DNA of 64,000 nucleotides, from positions 248,001 through 312,000 of the forward strand of contig WTXI01000002.1 in the NCBI GenBank assembly GCA_022376515.1, read 5' to 3'. The DNA comes from Lactifluus volemus. Taxonomy: Eukaryota; Basidiomycota; Agaricomycetes; Russulales; Russulaceae. Both the position numbers and the translations under genes were made by a program. The notes under the pieces are model-generated. The model saw only the letters and a program-made list of their open reading frames with translations. It did not search any database and was not told the origin of the DNA. Of this stretch, positions 23,704 to 36,640 are shown piece after piece. The first letter of the stretch is position 1; every line of letters starts with the position of its first letter.

Positions 23704-25875
23704 GCAGCGACAGGGGCAAGAGATGGCAAAAGTAAACGCCTACCCAGCGCCAGAGTCCTGTGGAGGGCGATCTGCTTTCCAATGCGTTCATGGTCGACGA
23801 GAGGAGGGAGAGAGGACTATGAAGTCAAGAACCGGATGTTCTCTGAACACCTTTTATACATCGGACTGGCTCATTAAAAACAGAGTGACTCGGAGAACGT
23901 TATGATCATCGCTTCGGTGGCCGGGAAATCTACTACTTGTTAGCGACTGCGATGAGGTACAACGTCACAGGTTCGTAACTCCACGAACTTCAAGTGAGAA
24001 AATTTTTAGTGTAACCCGAGTATCTACCATTCACAAGGCAGACGGCGCCAGTATGCATGGGTCTGAGAATCCGCGGCGGTGACTATGACTCGGACAGCGT
24101 ATAGGTCCGAGTCTTTGTCTTGTTCTCAACTTACTAGTAGCGTTATGTACAGACAGCAGCTTATCATATAACCTCACTTTATTGCTCTTCTATTTATTCG
24201 CTTGCTTCCGTGTTGGGTATTAATTTGAAAGTGGTGCACACTCCACCTGTCGGTACCAATGCGCACAATAGCTCGAAATCTTATCAAGAATCCCACATTG
24301 TTCTTGCACGCCCTAGAGACGTCAGCGAGAAGCACGGGTTCTGACTCACATCCAATCATTTCTTGCAATCCATCAATCTTACCGCCTACCATTATTCCGA
24401 GGTCAAACGTTGACTAGGTTCTGAAAAAACAACAGGTCCGGTGGTCGCACTCCATATTCTTTCGACTATCCTTTCACTAGCAGTCTTGTCCGAAAAAAAA
24501 AAAATATATTTGACATCTGTCTGGCGCCAACATTGTCGCGTAGATGGCAGATGCTTTCAGTCGGCAGAGTCTCAAAGTAACTTTAGGATTCTTTTTTGCA
24601 GTGCACGAGAGGGAAGAATGAGCTTCTGCGAGGCGAAAGTCAAGTGAAATCTAGGGAACCACCGTCTCAAGACATTATTCGGATAAGACCCTCAAATACA
24701 TAACAAGCACCTGTAACCCCAACACTGTTTTTTCCGCTCCACGTTACGTGCTGTTTGTGCCATGCTTGATCGTGACATAAAACCTAGAGAAGTTATTTAC
24801 AATCCCTCCACTATCTTTGGTTTGGAGGGCATAATCGAGAAATTAACCAAAAGCGTTGTGCGGGGCTGTATGTCCTGCATTTTCAGGTCCTCTGTACAAC
24901 GTCGATGGTTGTTCCTTATTTTGAAAAGAAGGTACACGTCCAGAACCGTGAACTTTGCAGAAGTAGCTTCCGCAGCCCCGACAAAGCCTCATGGAAGAGA
25001 AGAATCGTTTCCCTTTCCCGAAACAGGTGTTTTAGAGAGCAAGTTCCGCAGCTACATGCGCAGGGATGAAACACATTCAAGAAAACTCACTGCCGCGGAG
25101 AAGTAAACGAAAGTTGTTTGGGGATAGTTGGCTGCGGGCGTGGACTACGCTTCCCAAGCTTCCGATGAGGTTGATATGGTATCACTTAAAAGATATAGGC
25201 AGACAGCAGTTCGTGTGAGCATTTGTATATGTATTCTGTAGCAGCAATGATAGAAAACTTGTGGATAGCGTGACTACCCCAGGCTAAGGCAGATTGAGTC
25301 AAAAGGGTGCCAAATCTAGGTTGCAAGAACGCAGTCTTAGCCTCCCAATTAAACATCACGGGGGGGAGCTCCAGGCGCCGCAGCGGTTCTAGCTAGAACG
25401 ATGTTCATCGAAAACGGAAACCATGAAACGGTCAACTCCGAGTCGGAGTCGGAGTGTCGAAAGCAGAAAAGTGTCACGTGACTGATTTTGGCCCAAGTCG
25501 CCGCGTCTCTCTTGCAAAAATCATTCTGTTCTTGACACTCTTGGTTGTCATAAAACAAAATCCAACGTGGTATACACAACCAGTAACACATTTGCTGTCT
25601 TCTTCGATGTTCCACATGTATCATTGCGAATATGCATTGCAACTAGTCGGCTGCCAGTGGAAGCTGCGTGCTGGATGAGTCCCATCTGCCACTTCACATC
25701 GATAGATAAACGCGTTCAACTCACCTTTCACAACTTATGAACTTATGCAGCTGCGGAAAAGAGTTCTGGGCCTCCCACCACGGGGGCTGAGCTTCTCCCC
25801 CATCTGTTTATCTAGGGTACCCTTCGCAGGGAGCTTCGACACCCCAACTATTTTCTCTCCTCATATTCCCACCAT
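23704..25875. other. 2.2 kb without a recognised gene
   Basis: The right flank may hold the first exon of the UbiA gene. A frame at 24762-25106 (plus, 114 codons) has no recognisable domain. A run of twelve A followed by TATATT lies near 24493. The near-palindromic motif actccgagtcggagt occurs at 25435. The RdRP 1 promoter must lie at the right end. Confidence 0.4.
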
Positions 25876-28800
25876 ATGAAATTAGAACACTCAAATATTG
25901 CCTTTAACGCTGAGATATGCGGCGCTATAGACCACATCCTCGGCCCTAATCACCATGATCCCAGAGATCGGAGAAGTAAAGACCGCGTTCTTATTCGACT
26001 CGAGAGACAAACTCGCCTGCGAATTGCGATTGTCCAGTTCGGTGTGTGGTACACACCATCTGATTCCCCAGAAAATCATGGCAGGACGTTCTCTGTGGAA
26101 TATGAACAAGAATGTTCCACAGCATATATCAAAGTGGCCCATGAGCATCGTCTCATTTGCATCATTGTGAGTGCTACCTCCATAGGCTCGGACTCAAATG
26201 ACATCCCTTTCTCTTTCTTTTAGATACGACAACGCGAAACCAAGGCTGAGTACCTGATCCTCGTTTCGTTCTCCAGTATTCGAAGGCTGGAAATTGGGCG
26301 CGATGGATCGAAGCGGCCTAGTAGGTGCTTTCCTTATCGTCACATCGTAACACTGATGGTTGACCGCCACCGACAGTTGTCATATTCGATTTATACAGTC
26401 CCCCTGCCTTCGAGAAAACGAGCGATAATAATAACGGTACCCATCGCAGGGGAAGATATAAGACGCATGATCGTATATCTGCACTCGATGATGCTCATGC
26501 CCGCATTTCCCCGTATGCGCACCAACTACGTATCGTCCTCGCTGACCAGCGTGATTTCGAAGAATTCGAGGCGATGTGCCAGGGCGTGAAGTGCCACCGT
26601 CCTTCTGGTTGTTGCGTTGATGCCTACGCAATGCGATTTTTTAGAAAGGACTTCATTGACCATGTTTCCCGTTGGACCCAGAGGATGGCGTGGAAGACCG
26701 CATTTCAGATCGAGGCATATCTGCGCTGTGGCCTGCTAACTACGCACGACCTGCTCGTTAGTCTCCGCAAGCCCATTGAAAGTGTCATCATTGACTACGG
26801 CTCTGAGGCGAGCGAGTTTTTGCTTCTATTTTCTTCTGCCCTTCGGACGCGAAGCCCAAGTGAAACGCCGCATGCCTGCCTTGCACGGGTTCGCGCCGAG
26901 TCCCCGACAATCAAGCCACTCAAACTTGCGAAGGGGCATATCTTGTGCCATCATGTAATCATCATGCCTTCGAGGATACTCCTCGAGGGTCCCTATCCAA
27001 CGCAGTCAAATCGTGTCATCCGGCGCTACAAAAGTTACGACCCTACTCTTGTGGAACGCTTCGTGCGTGTCGAATTTCGCGATGAGGACCACCTCCCGTA
27101 CCGTTGGGACATCACTGTCGATGGGACGTTGTTTCTGCAGCAGCGCGTTGGTGACATCTTAAGCAAAGGGTTTGAAATCGGTGGGCGTCGGTTCGAGTTT
27201 CTCGGATACTCAATCAGTTCGCTGCGCGATCACACCGTGTGGTTCGTGTCACCGTTTCGCCATCCTTCCCTCGGTTTCGTCAATGCGGAGAGAGTTCGCG
27301 CATCACTTGGGGATTTCTCGAAGCTACTTCGGACGCCCAGCAAGTACGCGGCGAGGATGGCGCAAGGTTTCACCTCTACAGACCCTGGTGTAAAGATCCG
27401 ATGCTACCAGTGGGAAGAACAGCCCGACTTGGGTCCACACACGGATGGCGTCGGTACAATCTCCCCGCAACTGGCTGACATGATATGGGAAGAGAGGTGC
27501 CGGGCTATTAGTGACCTAAGGGAGAACTGCGTCAAGCCGTCTGCATATCAATTTCGCTTTCTTGGGTACAAAGGCGTGGTTGTCGTCGACACACGGCTCA
27601 AAGGCATCAAGATGCGTCTGCGAAATTCACAGCGCAAGTTTCCCGTGCATAATATTGCAAAAGCCGAGTTCGAGATAGCTCGCTCGTTTGATTATCCAAA
27701 CCCAGTTCGCCTCAACAGGTCCGTGGTGTATCTCTTCCATGTGCACGGTCATTCATCATTCGATTTTTTAGGCCTGCCATTATGGCACTAGAAGATCTTG
27801 GCGTCAAGAAAGAAGCTTTCATACATCTCCAGGAAGCAGCGACAGAGGCCATTTACCATGCCAGCGAATCATTAAAGACATTCGCCGACTTGCTTAAAAG
27901 CCACGGCCTTGGTGACATGTTCCGCCTGGCTTTTATCCTCGAGCAGCTTGCCAAGCTTGGACATGATTTAAAAGATTATCTCCATAGGGAAGCGACTGAA
28001 AATGTTTTTCTGGGACGGTTGGTCCGCGACTCAATGAATCACTCGCTCCGCGAGGTGAAATACAAGGCGAGAATTCCGGTCCCACACAGCTATCAGTTAG
28101 TTGGTGTTGCAGATGAAGGTCAAGCATATATCAACGAAGGCGCGGACCCTGACAAAGTTTTCACGCTGAAGGATGGATCCATTTATGGTATGTTTTCTCA
28201 CGGACCTATAGGCATGCAGCGTCATCAACAGTTGATATCAGCCTGCATTCAAGAATCTGCAGACAAAGACCCCGTATATTTTGAGGGGTATTGCCTTATT
28301 TCCAGGAGCCCAGTGATTCACCCTGGTGACGGTAAGTATATGAGTTTTAATCTCGTCTTCAATACCAATGCGATTCACTTAAACTGTAGTTCAACGTGTC
28401 TACGCTGTGGGAAAGCCACCTGAAGATAAAATTTGCTTCTTCCGCGACTTGAAAAATGTAGTTGTTTTTCCTGCTATTGGTGCGTAAGATTTGACAACCT
28501 TCCTAGATTCCCACTAATCCATACCGCCTAGGTCATCGCTCTTTGGCATCGTGTCTCGCTGGCGGTGACTTGGACGGGTACGTGACATACACTGCGCTTG
28601 ACGCGAGAGCAACAGACGACTTACTTTTAGTGACACGTATGATGTTTACTACAAGAACCCACGGTTGCTTCCTCCTCTGAAGGCGCACCCAGCGGATTAC
28701 CCTCCTGGTGAAGTCTGGACACTGGACGAGGGACGTGGGGATGCCAACGTTGAAGATATCTGTAACCATATCGTAGAATTCATAAATTCCGATCCTATGG

Positions 28801-29719
28801 TACCTTTTTAGATATGTGCTTATCATCGAACTCTACACTTACATACCCCTACAGGGACTGTTGGCGAACCGGCACCTCATCATTGCTGACCAATCAAAGG
28901 TACGATGCCAATTGGTCATGGGGTTACAGGTTCCTCATCCGCCGATAGGACGGCGTATTCGATGAGCGGTGCATGAAGCTTGCAGCGTTGTGCAGCAAAG
29001 CTGTCGACTACCCAAAGAATGGAAAGCCGGTGGATCTGCATGACCTCCCGAGGACGTCGTCACGGTTGAAACCGGATTGGCACAAGACCGAGGTGACCGC
29101 CGACAGCCATGATCCCGACTACTATGAGTCGGACCGCGCTCTTGGGCACTTGTTCCGTGCAATCGACCTACGCAAGCCTTATGATCATCTTATTAATAAG
29201 GGCATCCCCCCTACATCCCCAAAAGGTGTCGTTCCCCTTGAGGATCCGATCACCCGTGCCCTTGCACCTCTTGTCCGATACATGACCTGCCAAGGCGACA
29301 GATCACCCGGGTCCGTGAATGCCCAAGCACAAGGGCTACACGCGCGTTATGTACGAGAGATGCGATACATCTGCATGACACATACCCTCATTGATTCACC
29401 GGAAATCTGCCTAACCGAGGAGGAAGTTGTCCTGGGCACCATCCTTGCAAATTGCACGCAACCACGGTGGCGCACGGACCGCACGCAGCGCATGAGGCTG
29501 CACTCGGAGATGTTGGTACGTGACATGCGTTCCCACATTATGTCAGACGAAGGCCCGCCAGCAGAGCCACAGCTGCGGGAGGGCCTCTGGAGCGGATGGG
29601 CCATGTGGAGCTGGGCGCAACACCACAGAGATGAGGAATTCATCGATAGCTTCTCGCTCATCACTTTGGGAGTAATGTTCGACTGTCTTAAGCGACTTGG
29701 GGCCCTGCAGGACGTCTGA
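25876..29719 (+). CDS. Cellular RNA-dependent RNA polymerase 1 (N-terminally short)
   Basis: Member of the eukaryotic RdRP (QDE-1/RRF-type) family. The largest exon runs from about 26392 (FDLYSPPAFEK) to 27718 and includes YKTHDRISALDDAHARI, SRILLEGPYPTQSNRVIR, FVRVEFRDEDHLPYRWD, VGTISPQLADMIW and AYQFRFLGYKGVVVVD. Further exons carry FKARIPVP-type sequence (KYKARIPVPHSYQLVGVADE) and the catalytic GGDLDG-D, split by the intron 28578-28630. The C-terminus ends LGALQDV at 29719. Unlike copies 2-4 it lacks the first ~130 residues. Homology starts only at about RSKDRVLIRLERQ, preceded by unrelated residues from ATG 25876. No frame break was seen in the core. Family role: makes dsRNA from aberrant single-stranded RNA for Dicer in RNA silencing. 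Confidence 0.88.
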
Positions 29720-29857
29720 GGCAAGGGTTGTTGGGCTGTGCATGCTAGGAAGACTTACGATAGTACAAGACTTGGTAGTTGTTGTGTGTCTGTACACGTG
29801 TGAAAAGTTGGCGGAAATAGAAGAGGAAAGGATACCCTAATGTCGAGGTGGATCAGC

Positions 29858-29875
29858 ATATGATCACGATCATAT
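29858..29875. repeat. Short near-perfect palindrome in the RdRP 1 3' flank
   Basis: ATATGATC and GATCATAT arms separated by two bases, about 140 bp after the RdRP 1 stop. It could sit in the 3' UTR. No function can be claimed. Confidence 0.6.
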
Positions 29876-30915
29876 ATTGCAAGGCAACATCACGTCTACT
29901 GTAATACCGATACCACCCTCACTCGTCGTCCGTGGACACCATTATGTCATCAGTGGAACGCGGACAAACTCGACATTGACCCTGCGTCGGTATGCATGAT
30001 GGATACTAGTAACACCCAAAACAGGAACCCATGCCTATGACTTGAAAGTTACTTACGTCGCTGTTGGGGAATTAAATTTAGCAGTCTGGAAACAGATACT
30101 GAGGCTGAGGGCGAAGATGGATCGGATGCAGGGCCCGAGAACGGGACAGCTAATGTCAACAGGCACCCCCCGGGCCGACAGCGACTCCCGTGGGCGATCG
30201 CCCACAGCCGTCAACTACGATACCATTTCATGCAAATTTCATGTTTCGCATCGGACACCCATTTTTTTTATGGCTTTACTTATTTTCCTGAAAGTGACGC
30301 ATCTACACCTCACTTCAGTTACAGATCGAACGCTGCTGGCGCTCCCGAGTACGGGCTAGCGCTGCAACAGAGTCGAAGACTCTGATCTCAACGCGATAAC
30401 CCCTCGTTGATTTATCTTTCATTGAACATCGGAATTTAGTAGCCTGCTTTGGTTACAGATGGGCTAGCCTTTTAATATTTCGAACACACGCTCGTTTGGG
30501 GCATCGTTTTTGCATCTCGTTTCCTCCTCTTCGCCGCGTGTCGCGTTTTCCTCTCGTAACTCGTTTTCCCGACTCGAAGTACCTTTTTGATGGTGCCTGC
30601 CAGGCACGGCCAATTTTCGACGGCATTTTACCTTGCAAGCAAAGGTAATAGGATTTAGGGATTAGGTACAGGGTGGCGTCATGGGTGCTTTTGGTGATCG
30701 GATTCGGACACTAACTGAACCATCTGATGCAGGTTAGCAGGGCGAGAAGGACTAGTCACAAGATTGAACAAATCCCTCCGTGCAAAATTCAGACCGGTGA
30801 CATCCTCTTCGAGTTTGTCTGAAAAGTGTCCCATTCCTCGGCAAAGATATATTTAGGGCTACCTCACCCCCTTCTTTCCCATTTGTTGCTGTTCACCTCC
30901 GCTACTAATACGAAG

Positions 30916-32561
30916 ATGGCCAGCTTACCATCTGCCCCACCCGAAGTCATCAAACAGTACGTCAATCTTGGAATGTCGTTTGATCATACCCTGACTTTTG
31001 CACAGTACTGCCCCTCTTGTGCGTGTGGGCTCATCCCAATCAATCAAATGGGTATTCACAACGACACACACAGCTCTTCGGTTTTCTTGCGAATTGGTGG
31101 CTACACGGTGTCCTTTGTGTCCAGACTTGTAAATAATCTCATCTCAAGTTCGAGTATTCCGTTGAGATGATCCACGCACAGACGTATATAGCTATAATTT
31201 CCCGGACGATAAACGAACCGTAAAAGCCCTCGGTGAGTGTCCGGGTTCCGTTAGCACCCTCTAATGAAGTGACGAACAAGTGGAATAGCATACTTCGTCT
31301 TTCTACTGGAAACCGTCCAAACAATTATGACCGGGGCCGATACCTACTATTGGTTCATAGAGGGATATGGCGTATTAGAGCGCCTTCAGGAATCGCATCT
31401 TACTCCTATAGATATCCCATTGATCGAAGCCGTCATTTCGCTCATCGTTCAGGAATATTTCTGCTATCGAATCTGGACTCTGACCAGGAATCCGTGGCTT
31501 TGCATTGCCATCGGTACAGTACGTGTATTTTCCGTGATATCCAAAATTTCGAGTCCCTGACTCTGTTCGGATAAAAGATTGCAATAGTTCAATTCATTGG
31601 ATGCTTTTGGGGTGGCATGGCGGTAAGTCTTTTTCAAAATTTCAAACCTCTTTAAATGCTCGTACTCACTGGCACCGACGGTTCAGTCACTCGTAGTTGG
31701 GAAGTATATAGTCTCCAAAGTGGCACTATATGTATGCACTCTCGTTTTCATAACGGTACACGGCCAGTTGATAACTTGCACCGTTAGCTCTGGACAATCC
31801 CGAGTGCGGCGGTGGATATCCTAATTGCTGGCTCAATGATATATCTTGTCCGTTACCTCAACTCTTTTCTCCTTAGCGGAATAACTTATTGACATTTCTC
31901 ATAGTTGCGTCGAGTTCGTGACCAAGGCAGTCGCTTCTCTAACCATGCATTGGTTCGCGTGGTTCGTCTTGTTGTCGAAACGAACGCACTCACAGGTATA
32001 TATATCTCTTTGCACAAAAACCCTGTTTTGATGACCATATTACATATTAAAGCTGGCGTGGCCATCGGTTCTCTTACGCTTTTTCTATCTTTCCCTGTAG
32101 GTCAAGCTGAGACGTCCTGCGTTCCTTCTTCTGACGGTTTTCTCTGTCTTCAAACAGAATGAGATATATTACGTGTTCACGTACGTCTTGTCTCGTTGGG
32201 CCTCATCTTTACTGATGCTTTGCAAAAAGTTCTGGAATTATTGGAAAATTGTGACTAACGTTTGTATGCGGCGTGCGAGTCAGTTCTCACAAGAGTTTTC
32301 AGGTATTCAAACGCTCTTTTGGTGAGCCTCAACAACCGCATCTACTTCCGCGATCACCCCATCGCCGCCACGGTCATTGTGGATAGCGAACATGCTGTGT
32401 CTTCTGACCAGTCTCCTCGTTTCGCACACTTTTCTCAAGTGCATCCACCTACAAGGGCAAAGACAACTGACGAAGGCTTCAAGCTCCGTTCCATTCCCAA
32501 CCGTATGGGCCTAGGAGAAAGCAAAGGCGACGAGGCCAGCATTAGCTCAGGTCCAAGGTGA
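30916..32561 (+). CDS. DUF6534-type membrane protein, copy B
   Basis: ATG at 30916 starts MASLPSAPPEVIKQYV. The exon encoding FPDDKRTVKAL ends at a gtgagtgt donor near 31232. The next block from 31327 reads MTGADTYYWFIEGYG, then VQEYFCYRIWTLTRNPW and a hydrophobic helix. Later exons give VDILIAGSMIYLV, VRVVRLVVETNALT, GVAIGSLTLFLSFP and YSNALLVSLNNRIYFRD. A polar tail follows up to 32561. RLVVETNALT and YSNALLVSLN are typical of the family, whose members are predicted polytopic membrane proteins without a known function. It lies directly downstream of RdRP 1 on the same strand. Which copy, if either, is expressed cannot be told; splice sites in the N-terminal half are approximate. Confidence 0.65.
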
Positions 32562-32800
32562 GTCCGTTCTATCCGTAGTGTCCTTCGATACTTCTGAACT
32601 GTTCTACTGCTCAGTAACAGTTGATAAATCTGCGCATGACAACGGCGCATGGTACTTTGATAGTTCTAACTGTTAACGATGGGATACTCGGAGATGGTAC
32701 TATTCATTCTTTACTAGTAGTAACTATAATTTGCTAGGTCTTTACGGAAGTTTTCAAACATAGTGACTTTTTATAGCAACACTACATCCCGCCCACCTCT

Positions 32801-34086
32801 ATGTCCACCACTACTTGTGCCCGAATTCCTTGCCGTTCTAGAGATCCAACGGCGGATAAAAGTCAGACGACGCGTGAAAGTGAGCCGCGGACCGGCCCGC
32901 GGTCACACATAGCATAATTTCCCCTTTCACAGACAGTGGCACTGTGCGGAGCTTCACTGCCCTTAGTTTTCCTTGAACTTGAATCGCTGGAATGGGGGAT
33001 AGAGGACAGGCGGGGCGAGGAGTGGAAGCCAGCTGGCGAGCATGTAGCTAGACCGCTGACGTAAGGGAGTAGGACGCCGCCCGCTTATCGATAGACCTCC
33101 TGCTTCTCATCAACTCCATTATGTCTTACACGAAGAGCGCAAGCTCTCTGACGTGATCACGTTTGATTGCTCTTCTCTGTTCCAGCTAGATTCGTTCAGT
33201 GAGTGCTGAGTCTCAAGATTTCCTGTTTCCCCCGGCCCGTCACTATCGTCGCAATTCGCCATGGGAGACGCTGACACCATTCATGTTCCCGCCAAGAAAT
33301 CCTCCGCCCGATCGACCGCGACATTTCCCTCCCCGTTCTCCTAGGCACAGCCTAGGTGGTGCTGCCATGACCCGCTTCCTGAAAGTGACGCGTGCCTGCA
33401 TGGCCCCGAGACAAGCCTGGAACGCGGGATGATTTTCTCTTAGATAGATTGTACACCTTCTCGCTGTAGATAGTGCCCACTCTCTACTCCCTTTCCCGCC
33501 CCAAAACAGCCATCCTTCCGTCCAGCCCAACGTTATACCTCCGCCTGATCCAGTCCTGTATCCCTAGGGACCGCGTCTTTGTCATAGTCACATGTTGCGA
33601 TATAAATGCTGATTTAAAAAAAGACACCATTCAAGTTGACTCTCCTCATTCATCAGCGAGTCGTCGCTTAGGTGAGGACTCTCTTCAAGACCCCGTTCAA
33701 TCCACCCTTTTTTTTTCTTCTCTCGATGAGCCTAATGCGGTGTGTTCCTTCCACCGAGCTCTTCGACCATTGTCTGACTCAGCCGCAGGACATGTACGCT
33801 CCAGCAATCAGCACTAATCTCATGGTCTACCACATGTATGCCCTTCTCCCCGATGTTAGTCCTCAATTGCACGGGATACGCCTCGCAGATGCAGCAAAGG
33901 TGCCAGATTTCACATCATTTCAGAAACAAAGACACCTTCACACCGCAGCGATCGAAACACCTTCCGGCCGACAGGTGCAACGCTTCCCCCGCTCCCGCTG
34001 CCACCGCCTGCCACAACACCTGCAGCCACCGACAGCTGTCGGCCATATGAAGCCAAGGAACTGGCAAAAATGCCACGAAAGTCCGA
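32801..34086. other. Intergenic, no gene recognised
   Basis: C-rich frames at 33199-33530 (both strands) and 33473-33817 lack family resemblance. The frame that leads into the proteasome relic is open from 33672, but its first part does not resemble a proteasome subunit. Confidence 0.4.
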
Positions 34087-34531
34087 TGACTGGTCTCATC
34101 GGTGCGTCACTCTCCAACCTTTTCCTTGATGAAGTTGTACACTTCCGCTACAAGTTCGGATATGAGATCACTCCAGATGCGCTTGCCAGACGCCTAGCAA
34201 ACATCAAATCAAGGGTACGCTCGGTGTTCTGCGATGGGTCCCATCAGCATCTGTGAGACTGCTCCTTCACGAGTGTTTGTGATGATCGCTGAGTTATTAA
34301 TAATCTCCAATATAGCGACGATCATCATCGGGATCGACTTTGAGCTCGGAGCACATATATTCAAACTCGACCCTGCGGGCTACTTTGTTAGATTCCACGC
34401 TGCGGCGGGACGAAAGCAGCAGGAAGCCATGAATCACTCTAAGAAAAAACTGGAAGTCACCCAACAATGGCTCGGGATGTGGATGTCCCGTTCGCGGCCG
34501 GGAAGACTGTAGGCTGTGTGGAGGTCATCGA
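34087..34531 (+). pseudogene. Fragment of 20S proteasome subunit alpha-1 (Scl1/PSMA6 type)
   Basis: FRYKFGYEITPDALARRLANI (in two overlapping pieces from 34142) and IIIGIDFELG followed by FKLDPAGYFVRFHAAAG and QQEAMNH match the middle of the proteasome alpha-1 subunit, around the canonical QVYTQ and LIGID segments. The N-terminal strand with the YSPEGR-type motif is absent, the QVYTQRA segment is destroyed, and after about 34490 the frame slips before EVIE-like sequence. Intron-like gaps remain (for example 34250-34315), so it arose from genomic DNA, not from a processed mRNA. It is a partial, disabled copy; the functional gene must be elsewhere in the genome. Confidence 0.8.
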
Positions 34532-36640
34532 GGTGCGCATTCAATGTCACGTGTTGTCACTGTGATTGCTGATCGCCCATGCACAGCTTGACATCGAGAG
34601 AAGAAAGGGCACGTAGGCCGCCCGCGGTTCTCTGCCACCGCAACTTACCGAGTCCGAGTCTACGTTTTGTCTCGACTTCTTTCCGCCAAATTTACATCAC
34701 CCATGATACCAACGTGCAGCTGAATCATGCAGCTCGGGCAAAGCTGCTCCACCTTATGCCATCGCTTTCTTATCCCATATACCTTCAAGCCCTTTATCGC
34801 TTTCAAAACAGGCTTGGCTGCGGATTGTGTCCCAAAGGATACTTTTTCCTGATCCCGGTGCTGGGAAAAAGCATCCTTTGGAACCCATTACGCGGTGCTT
34901 TGGTCGCGGGACAGTTATATTATAAAGTCACTGATGTCGAACAAATGACGGTACCATCAACTTTTATCATCCGATTTTTGACTTTCAGGTTATCAGCAAG
35001 TCATCTCCGAGACGCTCTGTTCTCTTCTCATCCCGTTCCCCAGCGGCTTCTTAATTAAAGTTGATCGAAGCCACGCGCCAACCAAACTCTAGCGTCGTTC
35101 ACACCCTCTCGCAACCCAAATTTGGAGAAGACTTGTCGCCTTACACTGAACACTACGCGAAGAGTCGGCGTTATGGATCCCAAAACTGGGCTCTCGGCTG
35201 GCCACGCCGTTGATACGCGACGCGTCGATGCTGGCCGGGTGAGTAGACACTTTTTTTTCCTCCGTAATTTCATGGGCCCTAAAAAATCGATAGGTTTGAT
35301 GCGCCGGGAGGCCCGCGTTCACCTTTTTGAGACATTGACCTCTGATTTTCCGGAGCGTGGCTTGTAGATTGGTATTCGAAACTGGAGTAGACTCCCGTGA
35401 AGCGCAATTGCGTGTGATGAGAGATGTACATAAAAGTGATAAAGAAAAGCAGGGGGTAGTAGTACATGCTTGGTGCGACTATATCCCTTGTATAAGAGCG
35501 GCCCCAATGAGAGTCTAAGGCGTGCATTTAACACCGTGTTTGGATCCTCCGCAGCTGCGATGCTTAGAAGCAATTCGCGAATCTACGGCATGGCAGGTTT
35601 GCTGGGGACGGAGAAAGGAAGAAAGGATACTGTACGAGCTCTTGGGAGCCCGGGCGAGTTCGAAAGACAGAGGGGCCGTTTAAGGCAGGAGAGAGAGGGC
35701 ACGTTCCGAAACGACGAGGGCGCTTGCGGGACGATTTGGGATAGAGGGCACGAGGCGCTCGGAATGAGAACGCTACGCAGAGACGGAACGAGACGAAAGT
35801 AGATCGATAGAGACGAGGAGAGCGAGAACGAGACCGAATTCTTTAAGCAAACGAAGTGATCCGAATCGACGAATGATTTATTGGATGCTCTTCCAGGCCA
35901 ATGAGCAAGGCCTTATAACTACTTTTCTGTAGATCTGAGATAGATAACTAGAGTCCACGAAAATAGCAAGTTTCAATAGTTAGCTCAAGACTGTAATTCA
36001 GGAGGCAAGGGTGAAACACGAGAGTATAAAGAAAAGGAAGAAAAAGGAATAGTAGATGTAGGTCTGTAAGGCGTCGGCTGTCGGGTCGCTGCATCGGACA
36101 ACGCCCCGATGGGCTCAGGCCTCGCGCGAGGGCGCTCGATGATCCAAAACGGGGAAAGTGAGGGCGGTAGTAGAGTAGTAAACGCGATTGTGAGCGTCGT
36201 CTCGTAGTACTGGCCATAGGAAAGGTCTGAAAGGAGTTAAGGTAACAGGTCCAGCAAAAATGAGTAGTCCAAAGAGAGTATGGTAAAGGTCCCAATAGCG
36301 GGCAATACCTGGTATGTACAAATAAAGGGGGTTGAGGGTATTCTTGGCGAGTCTCCGCATCGGCCGAAAGTGTGTCAGTGTCGGTCGATGTCGAGGCGGA
36401 CGAAGGTGAAGAGCGCGGAGTCGAGATAAGGTGTGACGTCCAAATCGGGTTGTGGTTGAGGGCCGGCGCGAGGTTGAAGATGTCGGATTTCAGGCCCAGC
36501 CGCTGAGCCTACCTTACAATACCAAGAAGAGGAAAGAATGTGTTTGTATCTTTTGCGGCCTTCTTCCTCAGTGCGGGTTGACGGCCTTACTGACCTCGTC
36601 ACGTGCGCGACTTTCACTCACTGCTCAACGCGCTCAACGG
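34532..36640. other. 2.1 kb without a recognised gene
   Basis: Frames at 34579-35058 (plus) and 35948-36360 (minus) match nothing I know. The part around 35640-35850 is purine-rich (gagagag-type). A hairpin-forming inverted repeat lies at 34832-34881. Confidence 0.4.
34832..34881. repeat. Inverted repeat with 18-bp arms
   Basis: Left arm ccaaaggatactttttcc at 34832-34849 pairs with ggaaaaagcatcctttgg at 34864-34881, with one mismatch and a loop of about 14 nt. No gene context explains it. Confidence 0.8.

Larger units (their letters stand above)
29520..32800 (+). repeat. Segmental duplication, copy B (partner 1358-4490)
   Basis: Contains the last ~70 codons of the intact RdRP 1, its 3' flank, and DUF6534 copy B in the same order as copy A. 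Because the RdRP here is complete, this copy or a precursor like it is the likely source of copy A. Confidence 0.8.

Noticed and set aside
25435..25455. Near-palindromic actccgagtcggagt motif, also near 51202 and partly at 20952
   Set aside because: Short and scattered in intergenic DNA; may be a remnant of a small mobile element, but three weak occurrences do not support a call.
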